A stretch of DNA of 64,000 nt from CAVQEG01 sp963711465 (GTDB lineage: Bacteria > Bacteroidota > Ignavibacteria > OLB7), in NCBI GenBank assembly GCA_963711465.1, contig CAVQEG010000002.1:62001-126000 (forward strand), written 5' to 3'. A program made the translations under genes and the position numbers. The first letter of the stretch is position 1; every line of letters starts with the position of its first letter. Shown here piece by piece: positions 18,131 to 25,980 of this stretch. The notes beneath the pieces are model-generated. The model made no database searches and was not told the origin of the DNA. It saw only the letters and a list, made by a program, of their open reading frames with translations.

Positions 18131-19051
18131 TCAGATGGATGGCGATGGAGATTGAAGAGAATTCCGATGGAGATCTTCCATGACCGCCTTCCGAATGCGG
18201 TCGAGGTCCTCGAGCGATCGCACCACGCTCAGTCGACGGACGGGAACGCTTCGCACCAGAGCCCCCACCCGCTGCAGGTGCGCCGCCGACGTTCCGGTGA
18301 GTCCGGGCAATCGCGCCGTATAACAGTTGCCGATCAGCTCCATGAGCGCCGCCTGCCCCTCGAGCGCAGTTGTCTCGCCTCCGGGCTCCTCGTTCGGCGG
18401 GTCGAGCAGATAGATGGCTCTCACCCGCAGTGGTGTACGCTCCGACGTCCGCGCCGGTCGCCATTCACGCTTGTCGAGCCGTGGATGAATTTCCTCCAGC
18501 TCGTCGCTCGGGACACCGACGGCCCGCGCCGCGTCCGGCAGCAGCTTCGCCGATGGAAATCCACCCCACGTCCGACTCGCTCCGTCGACGGTTTCGATTG
18601 GCACGATGTCGTCGGATACGAGCTCGTGGCCCGCGCGATGGAAGTGTGCGGCGATCGTCGACTTCCCCCTTCCGGAACGTCCTGCGAACACAGCCACACC
18701 CGGCCCGAGCTTCACCGCGCTCGCATGAAGCACGACCCGCCCCCGCTGATGCAGCGCAACAGGAATCAGCGACCCGAGCGCAAACAGCCGCAGAGCATCG
18801 CTATCGGAATCAGCGTGTGTGAATATGGTGGCATGGTGGCCGCCCCGAATGACGGCATGCCCCGCTGGTTGCCATCGTACGTATACGCCGCCGCCGGAAT
18901 CTGCCGACAGCACCCCCGACTCCAGCCCTCCCTCGATCGGCGCTTCCTGGATCTCTACCCGCAGGTCGCATTCGCCATCGAACGACGACGTCGCTCCAAG
19001 CTGGATATCCGAACGGATGCGCAGCCCGTATGCCACGTGGGTGTACGGCAT
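18131..19051 (-). CDS. HPr-kinase-like protein of the lasso cluster (LarK-type)
   Basis: 306 residues. A P-loop, FAGRSGRGKST (about 120-130), followed by HFHRAGHELVSDDIVPIE is the typical core of HPr kinase/phosphorylase C-terminal-like proteins found in RiPP clusters. The N-terminal HPr kinase regulatory domain is absent. Family knowledge: in paeninodin-type lasso clusters such kinases phosphorylate the precursor at a C-terminal Ser. Here the precursor ends SCQL, so the acceptor would have to be the Ser four residues from the end or another Ser/Thr. The gene starts 28 bases after the precursor stop and is the last gene of the putative operon. Identity as a lasso-associated kinase is well supported; the substrate is inferred. 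Confidence 0.75.
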   Translation of the reverse strand: MPYTHVAYGLRIRSDIQLGATSSFDGECDLRVEIQEAPIEGGLESGVLSADSGGGVYVRWQPAGHAVIRGGHHATIFTHADSDSDALRLFALGSLIPVALHQRGRVVLHASAVKLGPGVAVFAGRSGRGKSTIAAHFHRAGHELVSDDIVPIETVDGASRTWGGFPSAKLLPDAARAVGVPSDELEEIHPRLDKREWRPARTSERTPLRVRAIYLLDPPNEEPGGETTALEGQAALMELIGNCYTARLPGLTGTSAAHLQRVGALVRSVPVRRLSVVRSLEDLDRIRKAVMEDLHRNSLQSPSPSI

Positions 19052-19079
19052 TGCGAACGTCTCAGGTTGGAATGCTGTC

Positions 19080-19232
19080 CTACAACTGACAACTGACGTT
19101 GCCGAACGGCACGTCGGGCGGCGAGTTCGGATCGTTGCAAGTGGCCGTGATCTGCTCCACGGTTCCGTGCGTAGTCAATCGCGGCCGCTCGTATGGCTTG
19201 CGGGGGATTTTGGACGAACTGGGAGTGTTCAT
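19080..19232 (-). CDS. Lasso-peptide precursor (A), 50 residues
   Basis: The ATG at 19232 follows AGGTCC; the frame stays open upstream but without coding character. The leader carries Y14-x-x-P17-x-L19-x-x-x-G23 and T29, matching the lasso leader consensus YxxPxL...G.....T recognised by B1 and B2. The core region (about residues 31-50) contains C32, D34, P35, P38, P39, D40, F43, C48 and ends QL. By the Thr(-2) rule the core would start at T31, placing D40 at position 10. Starting at C32 would give Cys1-Asp9, and at N33 Asn1-Asp8. Two Cys could form a disulfide. The gene lies between the cyclase and kinase genes. No functional data; activity unknown. Confidence 0.75.
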   Translation of the reverse strand: MNTPSSSKIPRKPYERPRLTTHGTVEQITATCNDPNSPPDVPFGNVSCQL

Positions 19233-19575
19233 GGACGTGGACCTGCCGGACGAATCGGGGTCGATGGGAGTCGACGGTTGGGGTGAGCGAATCGCTCCTG
19301 CTGAATGGACTTTGGTGTGACTGCGAGATGTCGGACGCACCATATCCGGACCTCAGGGTACAACGATACGAAAAGAGTTGCGAATTCGTGCATCGGGTAC
19401 AACCTGGTGTCCATTAAATATATTCACGCCCTCACGAGGGCTCCTGTCATGTCCGTCCGAACCCAAACCGATGGCGCGGACACTGCCCGAGCGCTCGAAT
19501 TCCAAGCCGCCCGGCCGGCCAGTCGTGGGGTGCATCGCGAACATCCAGTCGCGGCCCGATCACCGTCGCTCGTCA
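19233..19575. other. Leader between lasso cyclase and precursor genes
   Basis: 343 bases with no supported gene. A minus-strand TATATTTA (19422-19432 area) resembles a -7 element but lacks a spaced TTG, and a small CCCTC/GAGGG hairpin lies next to it (about 19431-19442). A separate promoter for the precursor is possible but unproven. Confidence 0.35.
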
Positions 19576-21459
19576 TTAGGCAACCCCCGTGCCCGCCGTG
19601 GTCGCCACCGATCGCACCCAGCAGTCGAGCACGAGCGCCTTCCATAACACCACCATGTCGCCGCCTGACGCTTCGCCGCGGAGCAGCCTGAGTGCGGCCG
19701 CACGTAACCCGTCGACATCGAAATACGGGGCGATGGCTTCGGGTGCTCCCAGTACCATCCGCTGCACCCGGTCCGATTCGTACGTCGAGAACACATGGAA
19801 GAAATTCGGTCCGAGCGATGACTTGCCCCCGCGCCACCGTACCGATTCCGGTAGAATCCCCCCGAGCGCGTGACGCATGATGTAGCGACTGTACCCGTCG
19901 TGCAGCTTCTGCGACGACGGCAGCGCAACGCAGTACTCGACCAGATCCCGGTCGAAGAAGGGGACGCGAACGTCTACCCCCGCCCGCGCGGCCGTGCGCT
20001 CCAGTAGTTCGAGCCCCAGTGACACCACGGGTGTCCGCAGCCCCTCCAGATGATCGAGCACCGACGAGGTCGACCGTCGACGCCGTTGCGCAACGCTCAG
20101 CTCCACCCGGCACTCGAGGTCGTATCGACCGATCATCTCGGGGTGAATCAACGTGCGGCGTAGCTCAGAGACGGCGTGTTGTCCGATTCGCCTGCGTAGC
20201 GTTCGCACCGACTCCGGAATCAGCGGGCGAACCGCCCGGCGCCAGAATATTCCGCACGGCGTTACCGAAAAGCGTGCCCCTAGCCTCCGCGCCTCGCCCC
20301 ACGCCGTCAGCAGATGACCCGCTCGGGCCAATTCGGCAAGACGAGCCGTGCCGTGCGAGATCACGATATCACCGTCGAATCCCTCGAAGATGATTCCGAC
20401 GCCCGCACTGCGCGCCGCGCGATAAACCGCGTCGCTGATGAATGCATTCGGTCCCAGTAACGGCTCGTCGTCGACGCACAGCAGTCGATCGGATTCGCCC
20501 AGCGGACGCAGATGATCGCCGGCAATCATGTGCGGAACGACTCCCGGCAACGCCGTCGCGTCGTCGATGTACGGCCGCTCATCCGATTCCGGCACGTCAT
20601 CGAATACCGCCGAGAACGTATGCAGCTCGATTCCCCTCGGCTCCAGCAGGTGCCGGGCCGCCATCGCAACGGCCGTCGAGTCCAGCCCGCCGCTCAACGC
20701 CGAACCGATCCCCGCAGGTGAATCCACCCGCCGGTCCACCGCCCGGATGAATCGCGTTCTGAATCCCTCGTCGTACTCCTCCTGCGATGCCAGGCGCACG
20801 CCCTCCCCCGGCTCCAGCTGCCAGTATCGTCCACGCTGAACCCCGCCGGGTCCGATCCGCAGCCATGACCCCGGTGCAACCCGTTGCACCCCGGCGAGAA
20901 ACGTCTCCTCGACGTCCTCGTGCAGTGTGACGATGTATTCTGCTACCCGCCGTTCGTTGATCGTCTCACCGACACGCGGAAGACGGCGCAACGCGCCAAT
21001 CTCCGATGCGAACGATGCGGATCTCCCGTCGAGATGGTAGTACAGCGGCCGAACGCCGAATCGATCACGCGCAGCCACCAGCGTCCGCGTTGCGGTGTCG
21101 AACAGGACCAGCGAAAAATCTCCCTCGATTCGCGTCAGAAATTCAATCCCCCACCGCCGCCATGCCTCCGCGATCAGATCCACCTCGCTTGCCGACGGCC
21201 GAAGGCCCAGTCGTTCTCTCAGCTCGACTTGGTTGTCGATGCGAGCGTCCGTGGCGATGATGAGCTTGTCGGCGCGAAGGTGGTGGCGAACCGCAGGATG
21301 GCGCGGATCACTGCAAAGTCGAGCAGCAGCGAACGCCCCGTCGGTGTGCCTGGCAATCCCTGCCGTCGAGCGGTGCGGCATGGCCGTACACATCGCGTCG
21401 AGAAACTCCGGTCGACACGACGCCCCGTCGAATTCGAATCGAGCCACGATTCCGCTCAC
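19576..21459 (-). CDS. Lasso-peptide macrolactam synthetase (C), Asn-synthetase-like
   Basis: 627 residues. An N-terminal class II glutaminase-like domain (about 1-210) begins MSGIVARF, so the catalytic Cys2 of asparagine synthetase B is replaced by Ser and ammonia production from Gln is not expected. The C-terminal synthetase domain has the PPi loop SALSGGLDST (about 254-263). It would adenylate the Asp/Glu side chain of the core so that the N-terminal amine closes the ring. The start overlaps the B2 stop by 4 bases (ATGA), indicating translational coupling. Length is typical of lasso C proteins. An ordinary asparagine synthetase is unlikely given the missing Cys2 and the B1/B2 neighbours. 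Confidence 0.88.
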   Translation of the reverse strand: MSGIVARFEFDGASCRPEFLDAMCTAMPHRSTAGIARHTDGAFAAARLCSDPRHPAVRHHLRADKLIIATDARIDNQVELRERLGLRPSASEVDLIAEAWRRWGIEFLTRIEGDFSLVLFDTATRTLVAARDRFGVRPLYYHLDGRSASFASEIGALRRLPRVGETINERRVAEYIVTLHEDVEETFLAGVQRVAPGSWLRIGPGGVQRGRYWQLEPGEGVRLASQEEYDEGFRTRFIRAVDRRVDSPAGIGSALSGGLDSTAVAMAARHLLEPRGIELHTFSAVFDDVPESDERPYIDDATALPGVVPHMIAGDHLRPLGESDRLLCVDDEPLLGPNAFISDAVYRAARSAGVGIIFEGFDGDIVISHGTARLAELARAGHLLTAWGEARRLGARFSVTPCGIFWRRAVRPLIPESVRTLRRRIGQHAVSELRRTLIHPEMIGRYDLECRVELSVAQRRRRSTSSVLDHLEGLRTPVVSLGLELLERTAARAGVDVRVPFFDRDLVEYCVALPSSQKLHDGYSRYIMRHALGGILPESVRWRGGKSSLGPNFFHVFSTYESDRVQRMVLGAPEAIAPYFDVDGLRAAALRLLRGEASGGDMVVLWKALVLDCWVRSVATTAGTGVA

Positions 21460-21890
21460 GGAACCGGCCTCTGCAGTTCCATCAGACGCGTGTACGCGTC
21501 GGCCTCCTCCCCACCGACCAGGATGACGCCATCGAGTTCAACCCATGCGTGGGCTCGAATTCCTCCATCTCCCTCCCGCGCCACGCCGATCTGAATCCTC
21601 GCGGACACGCCCCGCCGGCTCAGAAGCACGTATAGCGCGATCGCCCGCGTCAGGCACCGTGCTCCTGGTACAAACCGCGCCACGCGAGTCACCGCCGCGG
21701 CCAGCGCCCGAGCGTCCCCCGCAGCGTCGGTCCCGCCCGATGGCCTCAGCGACTGAACCCAGGAATGGACGTGTCGAAACGGTACGACCGCCAACGCGAT
21801 GCGAACGCCCAGCACCGCCGGCACCGCCGCGGCCAACGCGCGACGACGTGCGCCAGACATCCGGATCAGTCGCGCAGCGCTACGTCGCAT
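21456..21890 (-). CDS. Lasso-peptide leader protease (B2), transglutaminase-like
   Basis: 144 residues. The motifs FVPGARCLTRAIALYVLLSRRG (split here as FVPGARCLTRA and LYVLLSRRG) and AHAWVELDG are diagnostic of the lasso B2 cysteine protease. The catalytic triad is visible as C79, H114 and D120. It cleaves the leader so that the freed core amine can be cyclised. It overlaps the upstream B1 gene by 11 bases and the downstream C gene by 4, so all three are probably translated from one message. The N-terminal 40 residues are Arg/Ala-rich with a hydrophobic patch, as is common in this family. Confidence 0.88.
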   Translation of the reverse strand: MRRSAARLIRMSGARRRALAAAVPAVLGVRIALAVVPFRHVHSWVQSLRPSGGTDAAGDARALAAAVTRVARFVPGARCLTRAIALYVLLSRRGVSARIQIGVAREGDGGIRAHAWVELDGVILVGGEEADAYTRLMELQRPVP

Positions 21891-22164
21891 CGCATACCTC
21901 GATCAACCCCTGCTCCAGCATCTCCCGGAGCAGTTCCAGCACGTCCCGCTCACAGTTCTCCAGCTCGACTTCGAATTCCTTGACCATCGTCGCACAGACA
22001 TCGCCGATTCGTTGCGGTGACTGGATGGAATTCCACACGAATGAACCGACGGAATTCAAACCGTAGTAAATCCCGCTCTCGAGATTGAGTATCGCCGCCT
22101 CGCCGCCCAGGTCGCAGTGCACCTGGTGCTTGGAGGCAACGACGATCGTACGAATGGACATCAT
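21880..22164 (-). CDS. PqqD-like RRE protein of the lasso cluster (B1)
   Basis: 94 residues from the first of two adjacent ATGs (22164 and 22161). The sequence GGEAAILNLESGIYYGLNSVGSFVW (GGEAAILNLESGIYYGLN then VGSFVW) and the pattern of a winged-helix ending LLREMLEQGLIEV are typical of PqqD/RRE proteins that bind RiPP leader peptides. It would hold the leader of the precursor at 19080-19232 and present it to B2. It starts 65 bases after the hemL stop and overlaps B2 by 11 bases. The split B1+B2 layout is common in Proteobacteria-external lasso clusters. Confidence 0.85.
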   Translation of the reverse strand: MMSIRTIVVASKHQVHCDLGGEAAILNLESGIYYGLNSVGSFVWNSIQSPQRIGDVCATMVKEFEVELENCERDVLELLREMLEQGLIEVCDAT

Positions 22165-22229
22165 GGCAGGTAATGCCGGCGTTCGTGGCCGAGGACCGAT
22201 GGACTTCCGCAGGTGCGGACCGGAGGCGA

Positions 22230-23552
22230 TCAGGCAGATGCAATCGACGCAAAGGCGCCGTCGAGTGCGCGTGCGGTGTGCTCGAATTCGGACTCCCCAT
22301 GCGCGCGCGAGACGAACCACGCTTCAAACTGCGATGGCGGAAGATAGACTCCGCGTTCGAGCATCTGATGGAAAAACGTCCCGAAGCGATCCGTGTCACA
22401 CGTGCAGACCGCTTCATAGCAGTCCACATCGCAATCGGTGAAGAAGACGGTGAACATCGAGCCGGCACGATTGACGCGGACATCGACTCCGTGCCGCTGG
22501 GCCGCCTGCGCAACGGCGTCGGCGATCCGTCCGGCCATCGCCGAGAGCGCCGCATAGGGATTCTCATCGCGCAGCGTCCGGAGCGTGGCCAGCCCCGCCG
22601 CCATCGCCAGCGGATTGCCCGACAGCGTTCCCGCCTGGTACACCGGCCCGAGCGGCGATACCACGCTCATGATGTCACGCCTTCCGCCGTAGGCGCCTAC
22701 CGGCAGCCCGCCGCCGATGATCTTCCCCAGACACAGCATGTCCGGTTCCACGTCGTACAGCGACGTCGCCCCCCCCAGTGCCACGCGGAAGCCCGTCATC
22801 ACCTCGTCGAAGATCAACAGCGCCCCCTCCCGTCGCGTCAGCTCGCGCAGCTCGCGAATGAACGACGCACCGGCCGGCACCACCCCCATGTTCCCCCCGA
22901 TCGGCTCGATGATTACCGCGGCGATCGCCCCGGGATTCTCCTCGAACAGCCGACGCACCGACCCGATGTCGTTGAACGTCGCTACCAGCGTGTCGGCCGC
23001 CGTCGCCTCGGTCACGCCGGGAGAACTCGGCGCTCCGTGCGTCAGCATTCCGCTTCCGGCCTTGATCAGGAACGAATCACCATGGCCGTGGTAGCAGCCC
23101 TCGAACTTGATCACCTTGTCGCGGCCGGTGAATCCGCGGGCGACACGGACGGCCGACATCGTCGCCTCGGTGCCGCTGTTGACCAGCCGGACCATCTCCA
23201 GCGTCGGCAGCGTCTGGCACAGCAGTTCAGCCAGCTCCACTTCCAGCCGCGACGGCGCTCCGAAACTCGTGGCGTGGTCGACCTGCGCATGCAGCGCCCT
23301 GCGCACACCCTCGTCACCATGTCCCAGGATGAACGGACCCCACGAGCCGACGTAGTCGACGTAGTCGTTGCCGTCGGCATCGCGCATCCACGCACCCTTG
23401 GCCGACTCGAAGAATATCGGCGCTCCGCCTACCGCGCCGAAAGCGCGGACCGGAGAATTGACACCGCCCGGCATCACACGCACGGCGCGCTCGTAGAGTT
23501 CGCTGCTCTTCGCGATCCGAAGCGTCGACTCCTGACTCTGACTGTCGTTCAC
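22230..23552 (-). CDS. hemL: Glutamate-1-semialdehyde 2,1-aminomutase
   Basis: 440 residues from a GTG at 23552 (VNDSQSQESTLRIAKSSELYERA). The frame extends upstream but overlaps hemB without homology, and this start gives the usual family length. Class III aminotransferase fold: PGGVNSPVRAFGAVGG near the N-terminus, YVDYVGSWGPFILGH, GTEATMSAVRVARG and the PLP-binding lysine K277 in LCLGKIIGGGLPVGAYGG. It converts glutamate-1-semialdehyde to 5-aminolevulinate in the C5 route to haem. It lies 29 bases after hemB in the haem operon. hemA, needed upstream in the pathway, is not in the window. Confidence 0.95.
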   Translation of the reverse strand: MNDSQSQESTLRIAKSSELYERAVRVMPGGVNSPVRAFGAVGGAPIFFESAKGAWMRDADGNDYVDYVGSWGPFILGHGDEGVRRALHAQVDHATSFGAPSRLEVELAELLCQTLPTLEMVRLVNSGTEATMSAVRVARGFTGRDKVIKFEGCYHGHGDSFLIKAGSGMLTHGAPSSPGVTEATAADTLVATFNDIGSVRRLFEENPGAIAAVIIEPIGGNMGVVPAGASFIRELRELTRREGALLIFDEVMTGFRVALGGATSLYDVEPDMLCLGKIIGGGLPVGAYGGRRDIMSVVSPLGPVYQAGTLSGNPLAMAAGLATLRTLRDENPYAALSAMAGRIADAVAQAAQRHGVDVRVNRAGSMFTVFFTDCDVDCYEAVCTCDTDRFGTFFHQMLERGVYLPPSQFEAWFVSRAHGESEFEHTARALDGAFASIASA

Positions 23553-23581
23553 GATGGGAATGGAGAAGTTGAATGATCGAT

Positions 23582-24580
23582 TCAGATTTCGCCCGATCGC
23601 AGCGTCAATGCGAACCGTCGCGCGAAGTACGTGACGACGATCGACGCACCCGCGCGACGAATCGCCGTCAGCGATTCGCTCATCGCCCGGTCGAGATCGA
23701 TCCAGCCGTTGCGCGCCGCAGCGTGAATCATCGAGTACTCGCCGCTGACCTGATAGGCCGCGACCGGAACGTCCGTCGCCTCGTAGACCGCACGGATCAC
23801 GTCGAGGCACGGCATCGCCGGCTTGACCATGATCATGTCGGCGCCCTCGGCGATGTCGAGCCGCGCCTCCTTGATCGCCTCGCGAACGTTGCCCGGGTCC
23901 ATCTGGTGCGACCGACGGTCACCGAAGGCAGGGGCCGATTCGGCCGCGTCGCGAAACGGGCCGTAGAAACTGCTTGCGTACTTGACGGCGTACGAGAGAA
24001 TCGGCGTGCCGGTGAATCCCTCCGCATCCAGTCGCTCGCGGATGGCGCGCACTCGGCCGTCCATCATGTCCGACGGCGCGACGATGTCCGCTCCGGCTTC
24101 GGCATGCGAAATCGCAGTGCGCGCAAGCAGTTCCAGCGTCGGGTCATTGAGAATTTCCTCTCCCTCGAGAAGCCCGCAGTGCCCATGCTCGGTGTACTCG
24201 CAGAGGCAGACGTCGGTCAGCACCAGCATCTCCGGCACCTCGCGCTTGACGGCATGGACCGCGCGCTGAACGATGCCGTGTTCATCGTACGCTCCGCTTC
24301 CCCGCTCGTCCTTCTCTTCCGGAATTCCAAACAGGATCACTGCTCGCACGCCGACGTCGAGCAGCTCGGCACACTCGCGTACCGCCTGGTCCACCGAGAG
24401 CTGGTACACCTCCGGCATCGATCCGATCTCCCGCCGGATGCGATCGCCGGGAACGATGAACATCGGCTGGACCAGGGCGTCGAGGTCCAGTCGGGTTTCA
24501 CGCACGAGCGTGCGCACCCCCGGATTGTATCGGAGCCGACGCGGACGCGTCAGATCGGAGCTTCGTACGAGTTCAGACAT
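23582..24580 (-). CDS. hemB: Delta-aminolevulinic acid dehydratase (porphobilinogen synthase)
   Basis: 332 residues from the ATG at 24580 (MSELVRSSDLTRPRRLR); upstream in-frame codons add no conserved sequence. It condenses two 5-aminolevulinates to porphobilinogen. The Zn-site sequence DVCLCEYTEHGHCG provides three Cys, so it is the zinc type rather than the Mg-only type. The two active-site lysines are in AVKYASSFYGPFRDA and MVKPAMP (K253). Length is typical. It follows hemY by 34 bases and precedes hemL. Confidence 0.96.
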   Translation of the reverse strand: MSELVRSSDLTRPRRLRYNPGVRTLVRETRLDLDALVQPMFIVPGDRIRREIGSMPEVYQLSVDQAVRECAELLDVGVRAVILFGIPEEKDERGSGAYDEHGIVQRAVHAVKREVPEMLVLTDVCLCEYTEHGHCGLLEGEEILNDPTLELLARTAISHAEAGADIVAPSDMMDGRVRAIRERLDAEGFTGTPILSYAVKYASSFYGPFRDAAESAPAFGDRRSHQMDPGNVREAIKEARLDIAEGADMIMVKPAMPCLDVIRAVYEATDVPVAAYQVSGEYSMIHAAARNGWIDLDRAMSESLTAIRRAGASIVVTYFARRFALTLRSGEI

Positions 24581-24614
24581 GATGCCACGCATCTGGAGTT
24601 GAGTGATGATCGGA

Positions 24615-25979
24615 TCAACCGACCGAGGACTGCTCGAGCACAGAGTGGGCACTGACGATGCAGTCGCCGACCGACACGCCGCCCCGGTAATTGCCCAGCA
24701 GCTTCAGTCCGGCATTCCGCGCTTCGGCATCGTCAATGGCGCGAAGGATATCGCCGTATCCGACCTCGTACTGGGGAATCGCGCGAGGCCATATATAACA
24801 GTCAAACGACCGGGCCTCGCCTCGAATTCCGAAGAGATCCCGCAGCTCGCCGATGACGAGCCGTTCAATCCCCGCGACATCCGCGCGCAGCACCTGCGGC
24901 TGCCGGGTGCCTCCCATGAATACCGTCAGCGCCACGACATCCTTCGGCGCCCGACCTGGAAACAGCGTGGAGGAGAAAATCACGCCGAGGATCGAGCGAT
25001 GTTCGCGCGACGGCACAAGCATTCCGAAGCCGTCCAGTGGATGGGCGACCGCCTCGCGGTCGAACGTCACCACCGCCGTTCCCACCGGCGGATAGCGAAT
25101 CAGCCGAAGAGCGGCCGCCAGCGACGAATCGATCTGCTCGATGAGTTCCGCGGCAGTGTATGCCTCGGTCGCCAGAATCAGCCGCTCGGCCCGGTAGATC
25201 TCGCCACCCGCCCACGCAATCCACTCGTCGCCCTCGCGCGTGATCCGCTCGACGCGACAGCCGGTGGTGATCTTCTCCGCCCACCTCCGACCGAGTTCGC
25301 GCGGGAGCACCGCCATCCCCTCATCGAACGAAATGAGCCGACCGCGTGCGCCCGAGGGTGAGCCACTCCGCGCGCCGTCGCGCCGGGCTCGCCGCTGTCC
25401 GAGCATCCCACGCATCAGCCCGCCGTAGCGCTGCTCCAGATCGTAGACTTTCGGGAACGTATAACGCATCGACAGCCGGTCGGGTCGCCCGGCGTAGATG
25501 CCGGCGACGAACGGATCGATTGCATAGTCGAGGAACTCCTGTCCGAGTCGCCGCGAGACGAACGACGCCACCGACTCGTCCTCCTCCGACGGCCCCGCAT
25601 CGATGAACGGCTCCCGGATCAGGCGAAGCTTCGCCGAGGTGCGGAACAGGGATGTCGTGAGAAAGTCGCGCGGACCCGTCGGTGTGGCCACCGGACGACC
25701 ATCACGAAGGATGAATCGCTTCGAAGCCGCCTCGTTCGCCTCGATCATGCGTGCGCCGAGATCCAATTCGTCGATCATCTGCCGGATCAGCGGATCCTTC
25801 AGCTGCGTGCTGTTCGGTCCCCGCTCCAGCAGCACGCCATCCTCGCGCCGCTCCGAGCGAATCACACCGCCGAGAGCATCCGAGGCCTCGATCAGTCGAA
25901 CGTCGTGGCCGGTCGATGCCAGCCAGTGCAGCGCCGACGCGCCCGAGATCCCGCCGCCGATGATGAGCGTCTGGTGCAT
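24615..25979 (-). CDS. hemY: Oxygen-dependent protoporphyrinogen oxidase
   Basis: 454 residues from ATG 25979, one base after the hemH stop (TGAcATG), so translationally coupled. An N-terminal FAD dinucleotide fold, LIIGGGISGASALHWLASTG, is followed by ALGGVIRSERREDGVLLERGPNS, the classical flavin-amine-oxidase signature of HemY. FVAGIYAGRPDRLSMRYTFPKVYDLEQRYGG (FVAGIYAGRPDRLS then FPKVYDLEQRYGG) is also typical. It oxidises protoporphyrinogen IX to protoporphyrin IX with O2, pointing to an aerobic or microaerobic organism. The older name hemG is also used for this family. Confidence 0.93.
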   Translation of the reverse strand: MHQTLIIGGGISGASALHWLASTGHDVRLIEASDALGGVIRSERREDGVLLERGPNSTQLKDPLIRQMIDELDLGARMIEANEAASKRFILRDGRPVATPTGPRDFLTTSLFRTSAKLRLIREPFIDAGPSEEDESVASFVSRRLGQEFLDYAIDPFVAGIYAGRPDRLSMRYTFPKVYDLEQRYGGLMRGMLGQRRARRDGARSGSPSGARGRLISFDEGMAVLPRELGRRWAEKITTGCRVERITREGDEWIAWAGGEIYRAERLILATEAYTAAELIEQIDSSLAAALRLIRYPPVGTAVVTFDREAVAHPLDGFGMLVPSREHRSILGVIFSSTLFPGRAPKDVVALTVFMGGTRQPQVLRADVAGIERLVIGELRDLFGIRGEARSFDCYIWPRAIPQYEVGYGDILRAIDDAEARNAGLKLLGNYRGGVSVGDCIVSAHSVLEQSSVG

Positions 25980-25980
25980 G

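Noticed and set aside
19422..19442. Promoter for the lasso precursor
   Set aside because: TATATTTA is present but no TTG lies at the proper distance, so it is mentioned only as a possibility.
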